Positions 56,888-64,000 of a DNA stretch of 64,000 bases are shown in pieces. The position numbers and the translations under genes are program-made. Below the pieces are notes generated by a model. That model was not told the DNA's origin, ran no database searches, and saw only the letters and a list, made by a program, of their open reading frames with translations. Origin of the DNA: Pseudomonas parakoreensis (lineage in GTDB: Bacteria; Pseudomonadota; Gammaproteobacteria; Pseudomonadales; Pseudomonadaceae); NCBI RefSeq assembly GCF_021602155.1, contig NZ_BQHY01000001.1, forward strand, positions 186,001 to 250,000, given 5' to 3'. Positions within the stretch are counted from its first letter, which is position 1; the number at the start of each line of letters is the position of its first letter.

Positions 56888-58339
56888 TCATGCCGCGCTG
56901 GAGATGTCCTTGGGCAACCGCTGATCGATCACCTGATACAACGCGCTGCTCTCGGGCCAGTTGCGCATGAACCGTGCCCGATCCCGTGCATAGGCCGCTG
57001 CGAAACTTCCGACAGAGCCGTGCTGACACATCGAATCCAGGTCGATCAACGCCCAGCGACCTTCCTGCCAGAACAGGTTATGCCCCTTGAAGTCGCCATG
57101 ACTGATGCGCTCGGCAATCAATCGGGCGAACAGTTGATCCAGCGCCTGCAGCTCGGATTCCGGCGCCGCACCGCTTTCAACATACGGCGCAAAGCGCTCG
57201 ATGATGTCCGGCCCCGGCAGAAACTCGGTCACCAGATAGGCGCGACTGCGCAGCCACAGAAAGCGCTTTTCCAGCACCGCCAGCGGTTTCGGTGTGGCGA
57301 TGCCGAGGAACGCCAGGCGATTGCCTTCATGCCACGAATGCCACGCCCGGCTCGGGCGCCAGAAACGCTTGAGCCAATGCGCAAAGCCTTTGATGTTGTA
57401 GCGCTTGATCACCAGCGTGCGCCCGGCCACTTCGACCTTGCCAACACTCGCCGCGCCGCCGGTCTTGTACAGATGCCCCTGATCGAGCAGCACATCGGCT
57501 TGATCCAGCACCGGCAGCATGGCTGCCTCTTCCTCACGACGGACTGCCCGCAAGCCAAACGCACCGCGCTGCACACTGAACAACGTGCACTCGCGGCCCA
57601 CCTTGATCAGGTAATCCTTCAGGCGCCAGGCGCGCACCTTGGCGATCTGTTTCTGCAGGGCTTCCAGCGGCAACGCATGCTCGCTGTTGCTCAGCAGGTA
57701 ATACACCAGCAATTCCTCGATGAACGGCTCCAGTGACTTGGGCAACTGGGCGAAAAACACCCCGAGGTTTTCCAGCACCTTGTGCCGCGACAACGGCTGA
57801 CCGGCAGTTTCGACGCAGATCCCCGCGCCATCGATCAGGTACAACTGCCCGCCGTGACGCAGCAGGTTGTCCAGATGCAGATCTTCCTGCCACAACCCTT
57901 TGCCATGCAGTTGGCCGATAGCGCCCAGCGCCTCGGCCAGTATCGCCGTTTGTTCGTCCGCCAGCACCGGCAACGATTCGACTTGCTGCCAGGCATCGCC
58001 GAGGCTTTCAGCGCCTTCGAGAAATTCGAAAAACAACCAGCCGCCCTCGCCGTCCTGCAAGCCATCGGCCAACAGCAATGGCGTGGTAAGGCCCTGTTCG
58101 GCGAGCAGTTTGACGCCCGCCAGCTCGCGCTGAAAATGCCGCGCAGCCTTGCTGCCCACCAGCAACTTGGCCAGCACCGGCCGACCGCGCCAGACCCCGG
58201 CGCCGACATAACGCTGCCCCGGCAACACCCGCAGCAGGCTCAGCAACTGCAAATCCGCAGGACCGGCCGCATCAGCGAGGCTGATCGTCAGCGGCAGATT
58301 CGGCGCACGCCCGGCGTTTTTCAGTTCGGACAAGCGCAT
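56888..58339 (-). CDS. Tandem LPS core kinase (two WaaP-like domains, PA5006 type)
   Basis: This is a 483-residue protein with two kinase-like domains in a row. The first (about 50-220) has the catalytic-loop pattern in WQEDLHLDNLL; the second (about 275-470) has SHGDFKGHNLFW and LIDLDSM. Both have the Asp and Asn of a kinase loop, so both may be active. The ATG at 58339 overlaps the wapQ stop by 1 bp; the longer frame is not conserved. It probably phosphorylates core heptose or a partner, but the acceptor is unknown. Confidence 0.85.
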   Translation of the reverse strand: MRLSELKNAGRAPNLPLTISLADAAGPADLQLLSLLRVLPGQRYVGAGVWRGRPVLAKLLVGSKAARHFQRELAGVKLLAEQGLTTPLLLADGLQDGEGGWLFFEFLEGAESLGDAWQQVESLPVLADEQTAILAEALGAIGQLHGKGLWQEDLHLDNLLRHGGQLYLIDGAGICVETAGQPLSRHKVLENLGVFFAQLPKSLEPFIEELLVYYLLSNSEHALPLEALQKQIAKVRAWRLKDYLIKVGRECTLFSVQRGAFGLRAVRREEEAAMLPVLDQADVLLDQGHLYKTGGAASVGKVEVAGRTLVIKRYNIKGFAHWLKRFWRPSRAWHSWHEGNRLAFLGIATPKPLAVLEKRFLWLRSRAYLVTEFLPGPDIIERFAPYVESGAAPESELQALDQLFARLIAERISHGDFKGHNLFWQEGRWALIDLDSMCQHGSVGSFAAAYARDRARFMRNWPESSALYQVIDQRLPKDISSAA

Positions 58340-59091
58340 CAACGGGTCTCCTTGCGACTGCGCCGTGCGGTCAGGCGCGAAACCCAGCTGTCGACCAGCG
58401 AACTGTCGACGGGCTGATCGAGGTACGCCGCGAGCAACTCGCGCAATTGCGCCTCGCTCCATTCCGGCGCGCGACGCAGCAGCGGCTCCAGATCCTTGAC
58501 CCGATCGCGCATGCCGAACAGCAGGGGCCGGGTCTTTTCCAGGTCGATCAACTGCGCCCGATAGGCGTCGCCCTCAGCCTGCAAGAAAATGTGCTTGGGA
58601 TAAAAACAGCCGTGCACCTGACGCACGCCGTGCAGCTGGCGCGCCAGTTGTCCACAGGCCTTGAGAATCGCCGAGTGCTGCGCGGCGGTCAGCTCGGACC
58701 AGCGTTGCAACAGCGAGTCGAGATCATCCCAGCCGTCGAGGGCACGGGTCAGCAGGATCGCCTGAACATCGCCCTTGACCTTGCGCTCGCCGAAAAACGC
58801 CGCTTGCAGCGCAGGAATCCCCAGCTTGTTGTAGCGGCTGATATTGCGAAACTCACGGGCGAAACTCGGCTCGCCGAACGGCGCATGCAAGGTGCGGGTC
58901 AGGTAATTGCTCTGCCGCTTGAGATAGTAGGCCTGCCCTTCCAGCTCCAGGCGAAACACGCTGCTCCAGCCACCGCCATCGGTGTTCGGTTCGTCCACGG
59001 CTTCGAGCTGCTTGGCCCAGAGCGCGTCGAAAGTGCCGAGGCCATGACGCTCAAGCAGCGCCCGGTCTTCAGCAGCCAGGAAATCAGTCAT
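58339..59091 (-). CDS. wapQ: LPS core heptose kinase WapQ
   Basis: This is a 250-residue kinase of the Kdo/InaA type that phosphorylates heptose in the inner core. The usual H-x-D-x4-N loop reads HGCFYPKHIF with Asp and Asn replaced, as is common in this subfamily; the metal Asp follows in LIDLEKTR. It overlaps wapP by 4 bp. Confidence 0.87.
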   Translation of the reverse strand: MTDFLAAEDRALLERHGLGTFDALWAKQLEAVDEPNTDGGGWSSVFRLELEGQAYYLKRQSNYLTRTLHAPFGEPSFAREFRNISRYNKLGIPALQAAFFGERKVKGDVQAILLTRALDGWDDLDSLLQRWSELTAAQHSAILKACGQLARQLHGVRQVHGCFYPKHIFLQAEGDAYRAQLIDLEKTRPLLFGMRDRVKDLEPLLRRAPEWSEAQLRELLAAYLDQPVDSSLVDSWVSRLTARRSRKETR

Positions 59092-59822
59092 TCGCGTCCC
59101 TCGAAAAATCTCACCACGTGGCGAATCCGTTTCTTGTCGGCGGCATTCAGCCGATCACGTCCGCGGTATTGCAGGTAGAAGCGCAGGCGCTGGGTGTTCG
59201 ACAGGTGATATTTGGCCACTTTGTCGAGACAGGCCAGATCCTTGGTGATCCGGTATTTGAGCCAGAAGCCGCGCCAGAAATCGCCGTTCGGGCAGTCGAT
59301 CAGAAACAGCTGCGCCTGATCGTCGATCAGCAGGTTGCGCCACTTCAGATCGTTATGGGTAAAGCGGTGGTCGTGCATGGTTCGCGTATAGCCGGCCAGT
59401 TGCCGGCTGATGCCATCAACCCACAGGCGATCCTTGAGTTTCGGATCGTTGCGTTCGGCCAGCGCCGACAGGTCTTCGGTGCGCGGCAGCTCGCGGGTGA
59501 TCATGGCGCCACGGTTGTACGCCGCGCCCCGCCGCTCCAGTCCCCAGGCCACCACTTCGGCCGTGGGAATGCCCCACTTGGCGAAGCGCTTGAGGTTCTG
59601 CCACTCCATCTTCACCCGCGGCTTGCCCAGGTAGCGGCGCAAACCTTTACCGGCGCCGACGTAGCGCTTGACGTAGTAATTGACGCCGTTGCGCTGCACG
59701 CGGATGACTTCGGACAGCGGATCACGGGTCAAACGCTCGCCCTGCAGGGCAAACACCGCTTCGAGGCTGCCGAAATCTTCGCTCAGTTCGCTGTATTGCG
59801 GCTCAAGAGTCCAACCCGCCAT
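59088..59822 (-). CDS. wapP: LPS core heptose kinase WapP
   Basis: This is a 244-residue kinase with a complete catalytic loop (THNDLKWRN) and metal Asp (LFLIDCPNGD). It likely phosphorylates heptose in the inner core after WaaP. It overlaps waaP by 1 bp in the operon. Confidence 0.9.
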   Translation of the reverse strand: MAGWTLEPQYSELSEDFGSLEAVFALQGERLTRDPLSEVIRVQRNGVNYYVKRYVGAGKGLRRYLGKPRVKMEWQNLKRFAKWGIPTAEVVAWGLERRGAAYNRGAMITRELPRTEDLSALAERNDPKLKDRLWVDGISRQLAGYTRTMHDHRFTHNDLKWRNLLIDDQAQLFLIDCPNGDFWRGFWLKYRITKDLACLDKVAKYHLSNTQRLRFYLQYRGRDRLNAADKKRIRHVVRFFEGRE

Positions 59823-60628
59823 CAGAGCGCATCCCCGTATCGCTGTTTGCGCGCATAAAGCTTGTTGGCCTTGCCTTCGAGCCAGCTCAACAGCGGCGCT
59901 TCTTCTGCCAGGATCTGCCGCAGCGGTTGCTGGAAGTAGCCCTTGAGGAAACGCAACTTGTCGCGACGGGTCAGGCCGATGTCCAGCGCCGAAAAATACA
60001 GCGCGGCCAGATCCTTGTTGCGCCAGCGTTGCGTGATCTTTGCACGGGTCTGGGCGCGGTGCAGGTCGATCACCGAGAGCTTGAAATCGTCCGGGGTGAC
60101 CGGTTTGTCGGTGTGCAGCAGGAAGTGGCAGATGTAGCAGTCGCGGTGGTTGACCCCGGCGCGGTGCATCATGCCGGTCATGCGTGCCACTTCAGCGATC
60201 AGCGCGCGCTTGAGTTTCGGCTGCGGCGGGTTCTTGACCCAATCGATGCTGAAATCTTCGAGGCTGACGGTCGGCGCCAGCTCTTCGGTGACGATGAACG
60301 AATGCTGATCCGCCGGGTTGCTGCCCTTTTCGCCGTAAGCCACAGCGGTCATGGTCGGCACGCCGACTGCCTGCAAACGCTGGATCGCCTGCCATTCCTG
60401 ACCCGCGCCGAGCACCGGCAGCTTGGCGGTCAGCAGGTTCTTGAAGATCTCGCCCCAGCCGATGCCCCGGTGGATCTTGACGAAAAATCCGTTGCCGTCG
60501 ACTTCCGTGCGCAGCGTGCGTCGAGCTTCCAGCTCGCGATAGACCTCGCCCTGCAAGCCTTCGACTTCGGCGAACGGGTCGCGTCCGGCCCACAGGCTCT
60601 TGAACGGTTCAGCCAGCATCAACTTCAT
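59822..60628 (-). CDS. waaP: LPS core heptose(I) kinase WaaP
   Basis: This is a 268-residue kinase that adds phosphate to heptose I, needed for outer-membrane integrity and normal LPS export in P. aeruginosa. The catalytic loop reads NHRDCYICHFL, as usual for WaaP, with the metal Asp in LSVIDLHRAQ. It directly follows waaG. Confidence 0.95.
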   Translation of the reverse strand: MKLMLAEPFKSLWAGRDPFAEVEGLQGEVYRELEARRTLRTEVDGNGFFVKIHRGIGWGEIFKNLLTAKLPVLGAGQEWQAIQRLQAVGVPTMTAVAYGEKGSNPADQHSFIVTEELAPTVSLEDFSIDWVKNPPQPKLKRALIAEVARMTGMMHRAGVNHRDCYICHFLLHTDKPVTPDDFKLSVIDLHRAQTRAKITQRWRNKDLAALYFSALDIGLTRRDKLRFLKGYFQQPLRQILAEEAPLLSWLEGKANKLYARKQRYGDAL

Positions 60629-61750
60629 TTAAGCGTGCTCCGCCAGAATCACATCGGCCGCGTGCTGCGGCATGCTGTAGAGGTCGGCCGTCTCGGCGAA
60701 GGCCAGACCATTGCGGCTCCAGGCCGCGCGTGCAGCGTCGTCATTCAACATGTCAGTCAGGTACTGCGTCAGTTGCGCCTGCTCGAATGGTTCGTCCAGC
60801 ACGCGCCCGGCGTCCGCCTCGGCAATGTAATGGGCATAACCGCAGACCGCGCTGACCAGCACCGGCAAACCGGCCACCAGCGCTTCGAGCAGCACGGTAC
60901 CGGTGTTTTCGTTGTACGCCGGGTGGATCAACAGATCGGCGCCGAGCAGGAAACGCGGGATATCGCTGCGGCCCTTGAGGAACGTCACGTTATCGCCCAG
61001 CCCCAAAGTTGCACTCTGCATCTGGAACAATTTGGGGTCATCCTGGCCGATTACAAACAGCCGGGTGCGTTTCTTCAGTTCGGCGGGCAATGCGGCCAGC
61101 GCCTTGAGGCTGCGATCGACGCCCTTGGTCTTGAACCCGGAGCCGATCTGCACCAGCAGCAGTTCGTCGTCCTTGAGGTTGAATTCGGCGCGGAAACCGG
61201 CGCGAATCTGGTCGGCATCCGCCGGCCGTCGACGATCCTGGGCGATACCCGGCGGCAGCAGATGGAAGCGCTCCAACGGCGTGTCGTAGTGCTTGATGAA
61301 CAGCGGCTGCTGCACTTCGGAAATCATCAGCACTTCGGTTTTCGCCTCTTTGGCGAACACCGCGCGCTCGTACTCGGCGAAGTGGCGATAGCGACCCCAG
61401 CGGCGGTACAGCGAATGGCGCAGGTTCTGCGCCTTGTCTTCGAAGCAGCCGTCGGCGGCGTAGTAGACATCCAGCCCCGGCATCTTGTTGAAGCCGATCA
61501 GCCGGTCCACCGGACGCTTGGCCAGATCCGCTTCCATCCATGCGCTGAGTTTCTCGTTGCGCCGATGGTTGAAGAACGCCTTGACCGGCGCCACCAGCAC
61601 TTCGAAACCGGGCGGCACGTCGCCTTCCCAGATCAGGGTGTAGACGCGGATCTGGTGACCGCGCTTCTGGCATTCGAGGGCGATGCGCATGAAATCGCGC
61701 TGCAAGCCACCGAACGGGAAATATTTGTACAGGACAAAAGCCAATTGCAT
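60629..61750 (-). CDS. waaG: LPS glycosyltransferase WaaG
   Basis: This is a 373-residue GT-B transferase adding the first hexose (in P. aeruginosa galactosamine) to heptose II. It has the N-terminal acceptor loop YFPFGGLQRD and the donor motif NENTGTVLLEALVAG. It overlaps waaC by 1 bp. Confidence 0.94.
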   Translation of the reverse strand: MQLAFVLYKYFPFGGLQRDFMRIALECQKRGHQIRVYTLIWEGDVPPGFEVLVAPVKAFFNHRRNEKLSAWMEADLAKRPVDRLIGFNKMPGLDVYYAADGCFEDKAQNLRHSLYRRWGRYRHFAEYERAVFAKEAKTEVLMISEVQQPLFIKHYDTPLERFHLLPPGIAQDRRRPADADQIRAGFRAEFNLKDDELLLVQIGSGFKTKGVDRSLKALAALPAELKKRTRLFVIGQDDPKLFQMQSATLGLGDNVTFLKGRSDIPRFLLGADLLIHPAYNENTGTVLLEALVAGLPVLVSAVCGYAHYIAEADAGRVLDEPFEQAQLTQYLTDMLNDDAARAAWSRNGLAFAETADLYSMPQHAADVILAEHA

Positions 61751-62811
61751 CAGCGCAGCTCCTCAGCCATTAACAACGTGCTCAGACGGCTGGCGACACG
61801 CTCGGGATTTACACGCGTGAAGCACAGAGGCTGCTCGCGCTTGAGGTCAAACTGACGGGCATCCTGCGCAGTCGGTTGGTAGGTACATTTCTTTTGCAGG
61901 CACGGAGCGCAAGGGAAATCACTGGCCATGTGAATCTGCACCTTGCCGTAGGCGCCGGTCAGGCCCGGGTTGGTCGGGCCGAACAGCGAAATCGTCGGCA
62001 CATCCAGCGCGGCGGCAAGGTGACCAAGACCGGTGTCCACCGCCACGCAGGCCTGCGCACCGGCCAGCACTTTGCCGACCCCGGCCAGATTCAGCTTCGG
62101 CAGCACTTCGGCGTGTTTGAAACCGGCGGCAATGCGTTCGGCGCGGGCCTTCTCCTGCGGGTTGCCCCACGGCAGCTTGACCCCGACGCCCAGGTAGCCG
62201 ACGCGCTCGGTCAGCTCGCGCCAGTAGGCTTCCGGCCAGTGCTTGGTGTCCCACGTGGTGCCATGCAGGAACACCACAAAGGCACTCTTGCGCGGCAATT
62301 CCACCAGACGCTCGACGTTGAGGCCGTAGTCGCCCAACCCTTTGGGCAGGTCATAACCAAGGGCGATGGCGAACAGCTGACGCACCCGTTCGACGGCGTG
62401 TTGCCCACGGGCCACCGCCAGTTTGCGGTCATAGAAACGTGCAGCGATCGGCTCACGCGCCGAGCCTTTGTCGAGACCAGCTACCGGGGCTTTGACGTAG
62501 CGCGTCAGCCAGGCGCTTTTCAGCAGGCCCTGAGCGTCGATCACCAGATCGTATTGGCTGGCGCGCACACTTTGCTTGAAGCGCTTCCACTCGCCGCTCT
62601 TGATGGTCTGCCAAAGGTTCTTGCGCCAGCGGCGGATCGCCACCGGAATCACCTTGCCGACGGCCGGGTGCCAGGTCGGAATTTCGGCGAAGCCTTCTTC
62701 CACCACCCAGTCGAACGTGATCCCGGGGATGGCCCGGGCCGCGTCGGTCAGCGCCGGCAACGCGTGAATCACGTCGCCCAGCGATGAAGTCTTGATCAGC
62801 AATACCCGCAA
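61750..62811 (-). CDS. waaC: LPS heptosyltransferase I WaaC
   Basis: WaaC adds the first heptose to Kdo-lipid A. The 353 residues show the GT9 N-terminus RVLLIKTSSLGDVIH and the donor site DTGLGHLAAALDVPT. The start is TTG at 62811, just past the waaF stop, with GAGG about 9 nt upstream inside waaF; the frame runs to 62856 without support. Confidence 0.94.
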   Translation of the reverse strand: MRVLLIKTSSLGDVIHALPALTDAARAIPGITFDWVVEEGFAEIPTWHPAVGKVIPVAIRRWRKNLWQTIKSGEWKRFKQSVRASQYDLVIDAQGLLKSAWLTRYVKAPVAGLDKGSAREPIAARFYDRKLAVARGQHAVERVRQLFAIALGYDLPKGLGDYGLNVERLVELPRKSAFVVFLHGTTWDTKHWPEAYWRELTERVGYLGVGVKLPWGNPQEKARAERIAAGFKHAEVLPKLNLAGVGKVLAGAQACVAVDTGLGHLAAALDVPTISLFGPTNPGLTGAYGKVQIHMASDFPCAPCLQKKCTYQPTAQDARQFDLKREQPLCFTRVNPERVASRLSTLLMAEELR

Positions 62812-62812
62812 C

Positions 62813-63847
62813 TTAATGAACCTCGACCACAGAGCCCTGCAGTTTCTGCAAGGCATCGTTGACCGCGTCCGGCATCAGCTGGCGCAGGCAGTTGTAATGG
62901 CCGAACCGGCAGGTACGGTCGAAGCACGGGCTGCAATCCAGACCCAGCCGAACGATTTCCACGTGCTCGGCCAGCGGCGGGGTGAAACCCGGCGACGTCG
63001 AGCCGTAGACCGCCACCAATGGACGGTTCAGCGCCGCCGCGACATGCATCAGGCCGGAGTCGTTGGACACCACCGAATCGGCACAGGACAGCAGGTCGAT
63101 GGCCTCGGCCAGCGAGGTGCCGCCGCTGAGGTTGACCGACTCTTCACGCAGGCCGGGAATCAGCCGTGCGCGGATGTCTTCGCCCACCGCGTGGTCGTTT
63201 TTCGAGCCGAACAACCACACCTGCCAGCCTTCGCGAATCCGCGCTTCGGCAACTTTGGCGTAATGCTCCGACGGCCAGCGCTTGGATTCGCCGAACTCGG
63301 CACCGGGGCACAGGGCCAACACCGGACGGTCGAGGGTCAGGCCGAACTTGGCCAGTGCCGCTTCGCGGGTCACCGGATCGATTTGCAGGCTCGGACGTGG
63401 ATACGGTTTCGGCAGCTCGGCGTTCGGCTCGTAAGCCAGGGCCATGAAGCGCTCGATCATCAGCGGATAACGTTCCTTATCCAGCGTGCGCACGTCATTG
63501 AGCAGGCCGTAGCGGAATTCGCCGCGCCAGCCGGTGCGCTGCTTGATGCCGGCGAAAAACGGCACCAGCGCCGACTTCAGCGAGTTCGGCAGCAGGATCG
63601 CCTGATCGTACTGGCCGGCCAGGGATTTGCCGATGCGCCGACGCGTCGCCAGTTCCAGCGCGCCATGGCCGAGCGGAAAGCTCAAGGCTTTGCGCACTTC
63701 AGGCATGCGCTCAAGGATCGGCCGGCTCCACTCGGGGGCCAGCACGTCGATTTCGCATTGCGGGTGGCGCTGTTTGAGACACTGAAACAGTGTCTGCGCC
63801 ATCACCATGTCACCGACCCAACTGGGCCCAACGATCAGAATATTCAT
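62813..63847 (-). CDS. waaF: LPS heptosyltransferase II WaaF
   Basis: WaaF adds the second inner-core heptose. Of its 344 residues, the N-terminal VGPSWVGDMVMA and the donor site SNDSGLMHVAAAL match the GT9 family. It is the first gene of the waaF-waaC-waaG-waaP-wapP-wapQ block. ATG 63847 gives the standard N-terminus. Confidence 0.95.
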   Translation of the reverse strand: MNILIVGPSWVGDMVMAQTLFQCLKQRHPQCEIDVLAPEWSRPILERMPEVRKALSFPLGHGALELATRRRIGKSLAGQYDQAILLPNSLKSALVPFFAGIKQRTGWRGEFRYGLLNDVRTLDKERYPLMIERFMALAYEPNAELPKPYPRPSLQIDPVTREAALAKFGLTLDRPVLALCPGAEFGESKRWPSEHYAKVAEARIREGWQVWLFGSKNDHAVGEDIRARLIPGLREESVNLSGGTSLAEAIDLLSCADSVVSNDSGLMHVAAALNRPLVAVYGSTSPGFTPPLAEHVEIVRLGLDCSPCFDRTCRFGHYNCLRQLMPDAVNDALQKLQGSVVEVH

Positions 63848-63866
63848 GTGGTTTCCATAAACGAAC

Positions 63867-63890
63867 CGGGGAGGCATTTACGCCTCCCCG
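63867..63890. terminator. Hairpin upstream of waaF
   Basis: The stem CGGGGAGGC / GCCTCCCCG with loop ATTTAC is probably the terminator of the next gene beyond the window, which would be ilvE by synteny with PAO1. No long T-run follows on either strand, so the assignment is weak. Confidence 0.5.
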
Positions 63891-63969
63891 CCTCGAGAAT
63901 CACTGAGGGAGCGGCGCTGCTTGCGATGGGTCATTACCTTCAACATGACTGTCGACTGTCACTCCGCTA

Positions 63970-63993
63970 TCGCGAGCAGGCTCGCTCCTACAT
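63970..63993. repeat. Single REP unit, family B
   Basis: One copy of the GCGAGCAGGCTCGCTCCTAC unit lies at the window edge; a partner may lie outside. Confidence 0.7.
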
Positions 63994-64000
63994 GGTTTGT

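Overview
The window looks like the chromosome of a fluorescent Pseudomonas, most likely the P. fluorescens group. It is GC-rich. From memory, its gene order follows the P. aeruginosa PAO1 stretch from amiB/tsaE/orn/rsgA/motBA through psd, serB, parC/parE, cpdA and thiC to waaA, hldE, msbA and the LPS core cluster ending at waaF. It also carries the short palindromic REP-type repeats typical of P. fluorescens genomes. No tRNA, rRNA, integrase, transposase, prophage or CRISPR array was seen. Species assignment is inference from synteny and protein style, not from a marker gene.

Layout. 1-6.6 kb: housekeeping genes (amiB partial, tsaE, nnr, queG, a TRIC-like channel gene, orn, rsgA). 6.7-8.6 kb: a compact three-gene accessory operon, TIR / caspase-like protease / TIR, set between rsgA and the motBA pair. 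8.7-19 kb: motility genes (motB, motA with a FliA-type promoter), an HDOD protein, rhdA-psd, a PilZ protein, serB and an AhpA/YtjB-like membrane protein. 19-30 kb: a PqiC-like lipoprotein, parC, a retropepsin-like protease, an esterase-like phytase-fold protein, parE, yqiA, cpdA, a DUF1249 gene, nudF and an RsiV-like lipoprotein. 29.5-33.2 kb: the TPP-riboswitch-controlled thiC gene with cytX downstream. 33.3-40.7 kb: a TolC-family porin, waaA, a LysR/SMR-efflux divergent pair with a dyad between them, an FAD oxidoreductase, an aldo/keto reductase and a conserved gene with a degenerate Nudix-like motif. 40.8-63.9 kb: LPS inner core and cell-surface sugar genes: hldE, an APS-kinase/sulfotransferase pair, msbA, a WaaL-kinase fusion, an OafA-type acyltransferase, glycosyltransferases, DnpA, Mig-14-like, WapH, WapO, four core kinases and waaG, waaC, waaF.

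The most exciting locus is 6765-8619. Two different TIR proteins, each with a Ser-x-Trp-x-x-x-Glu motif placing a candidate NADase glutamate, flank a caspase-like protease with an intact His/Cys dyad and an extra C-terminal domain. The genes are separated by 2 bp and by a 4-bp ATGA overlap. This fits an anti-phage signalling system in which TIR enzymes make a nucleotide signal that switches on a suicide protease, like the caspase-type Thoeris described recently, but with two TIR genes. A second notable locus is the cysC/sulfotransferase pair in the LPS core region, which suggests a sulfated surface glycan.

REP-like repeats of three families sit between many genes, mostly just after stop codons. 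Several starts are non-ATG (cpdA, serB, cytX, waaC, the YceK-like gene, wapO and a GT2 gene), chosen from alignment of the conserved N-terminus and Shine-Dalgarno spacing.
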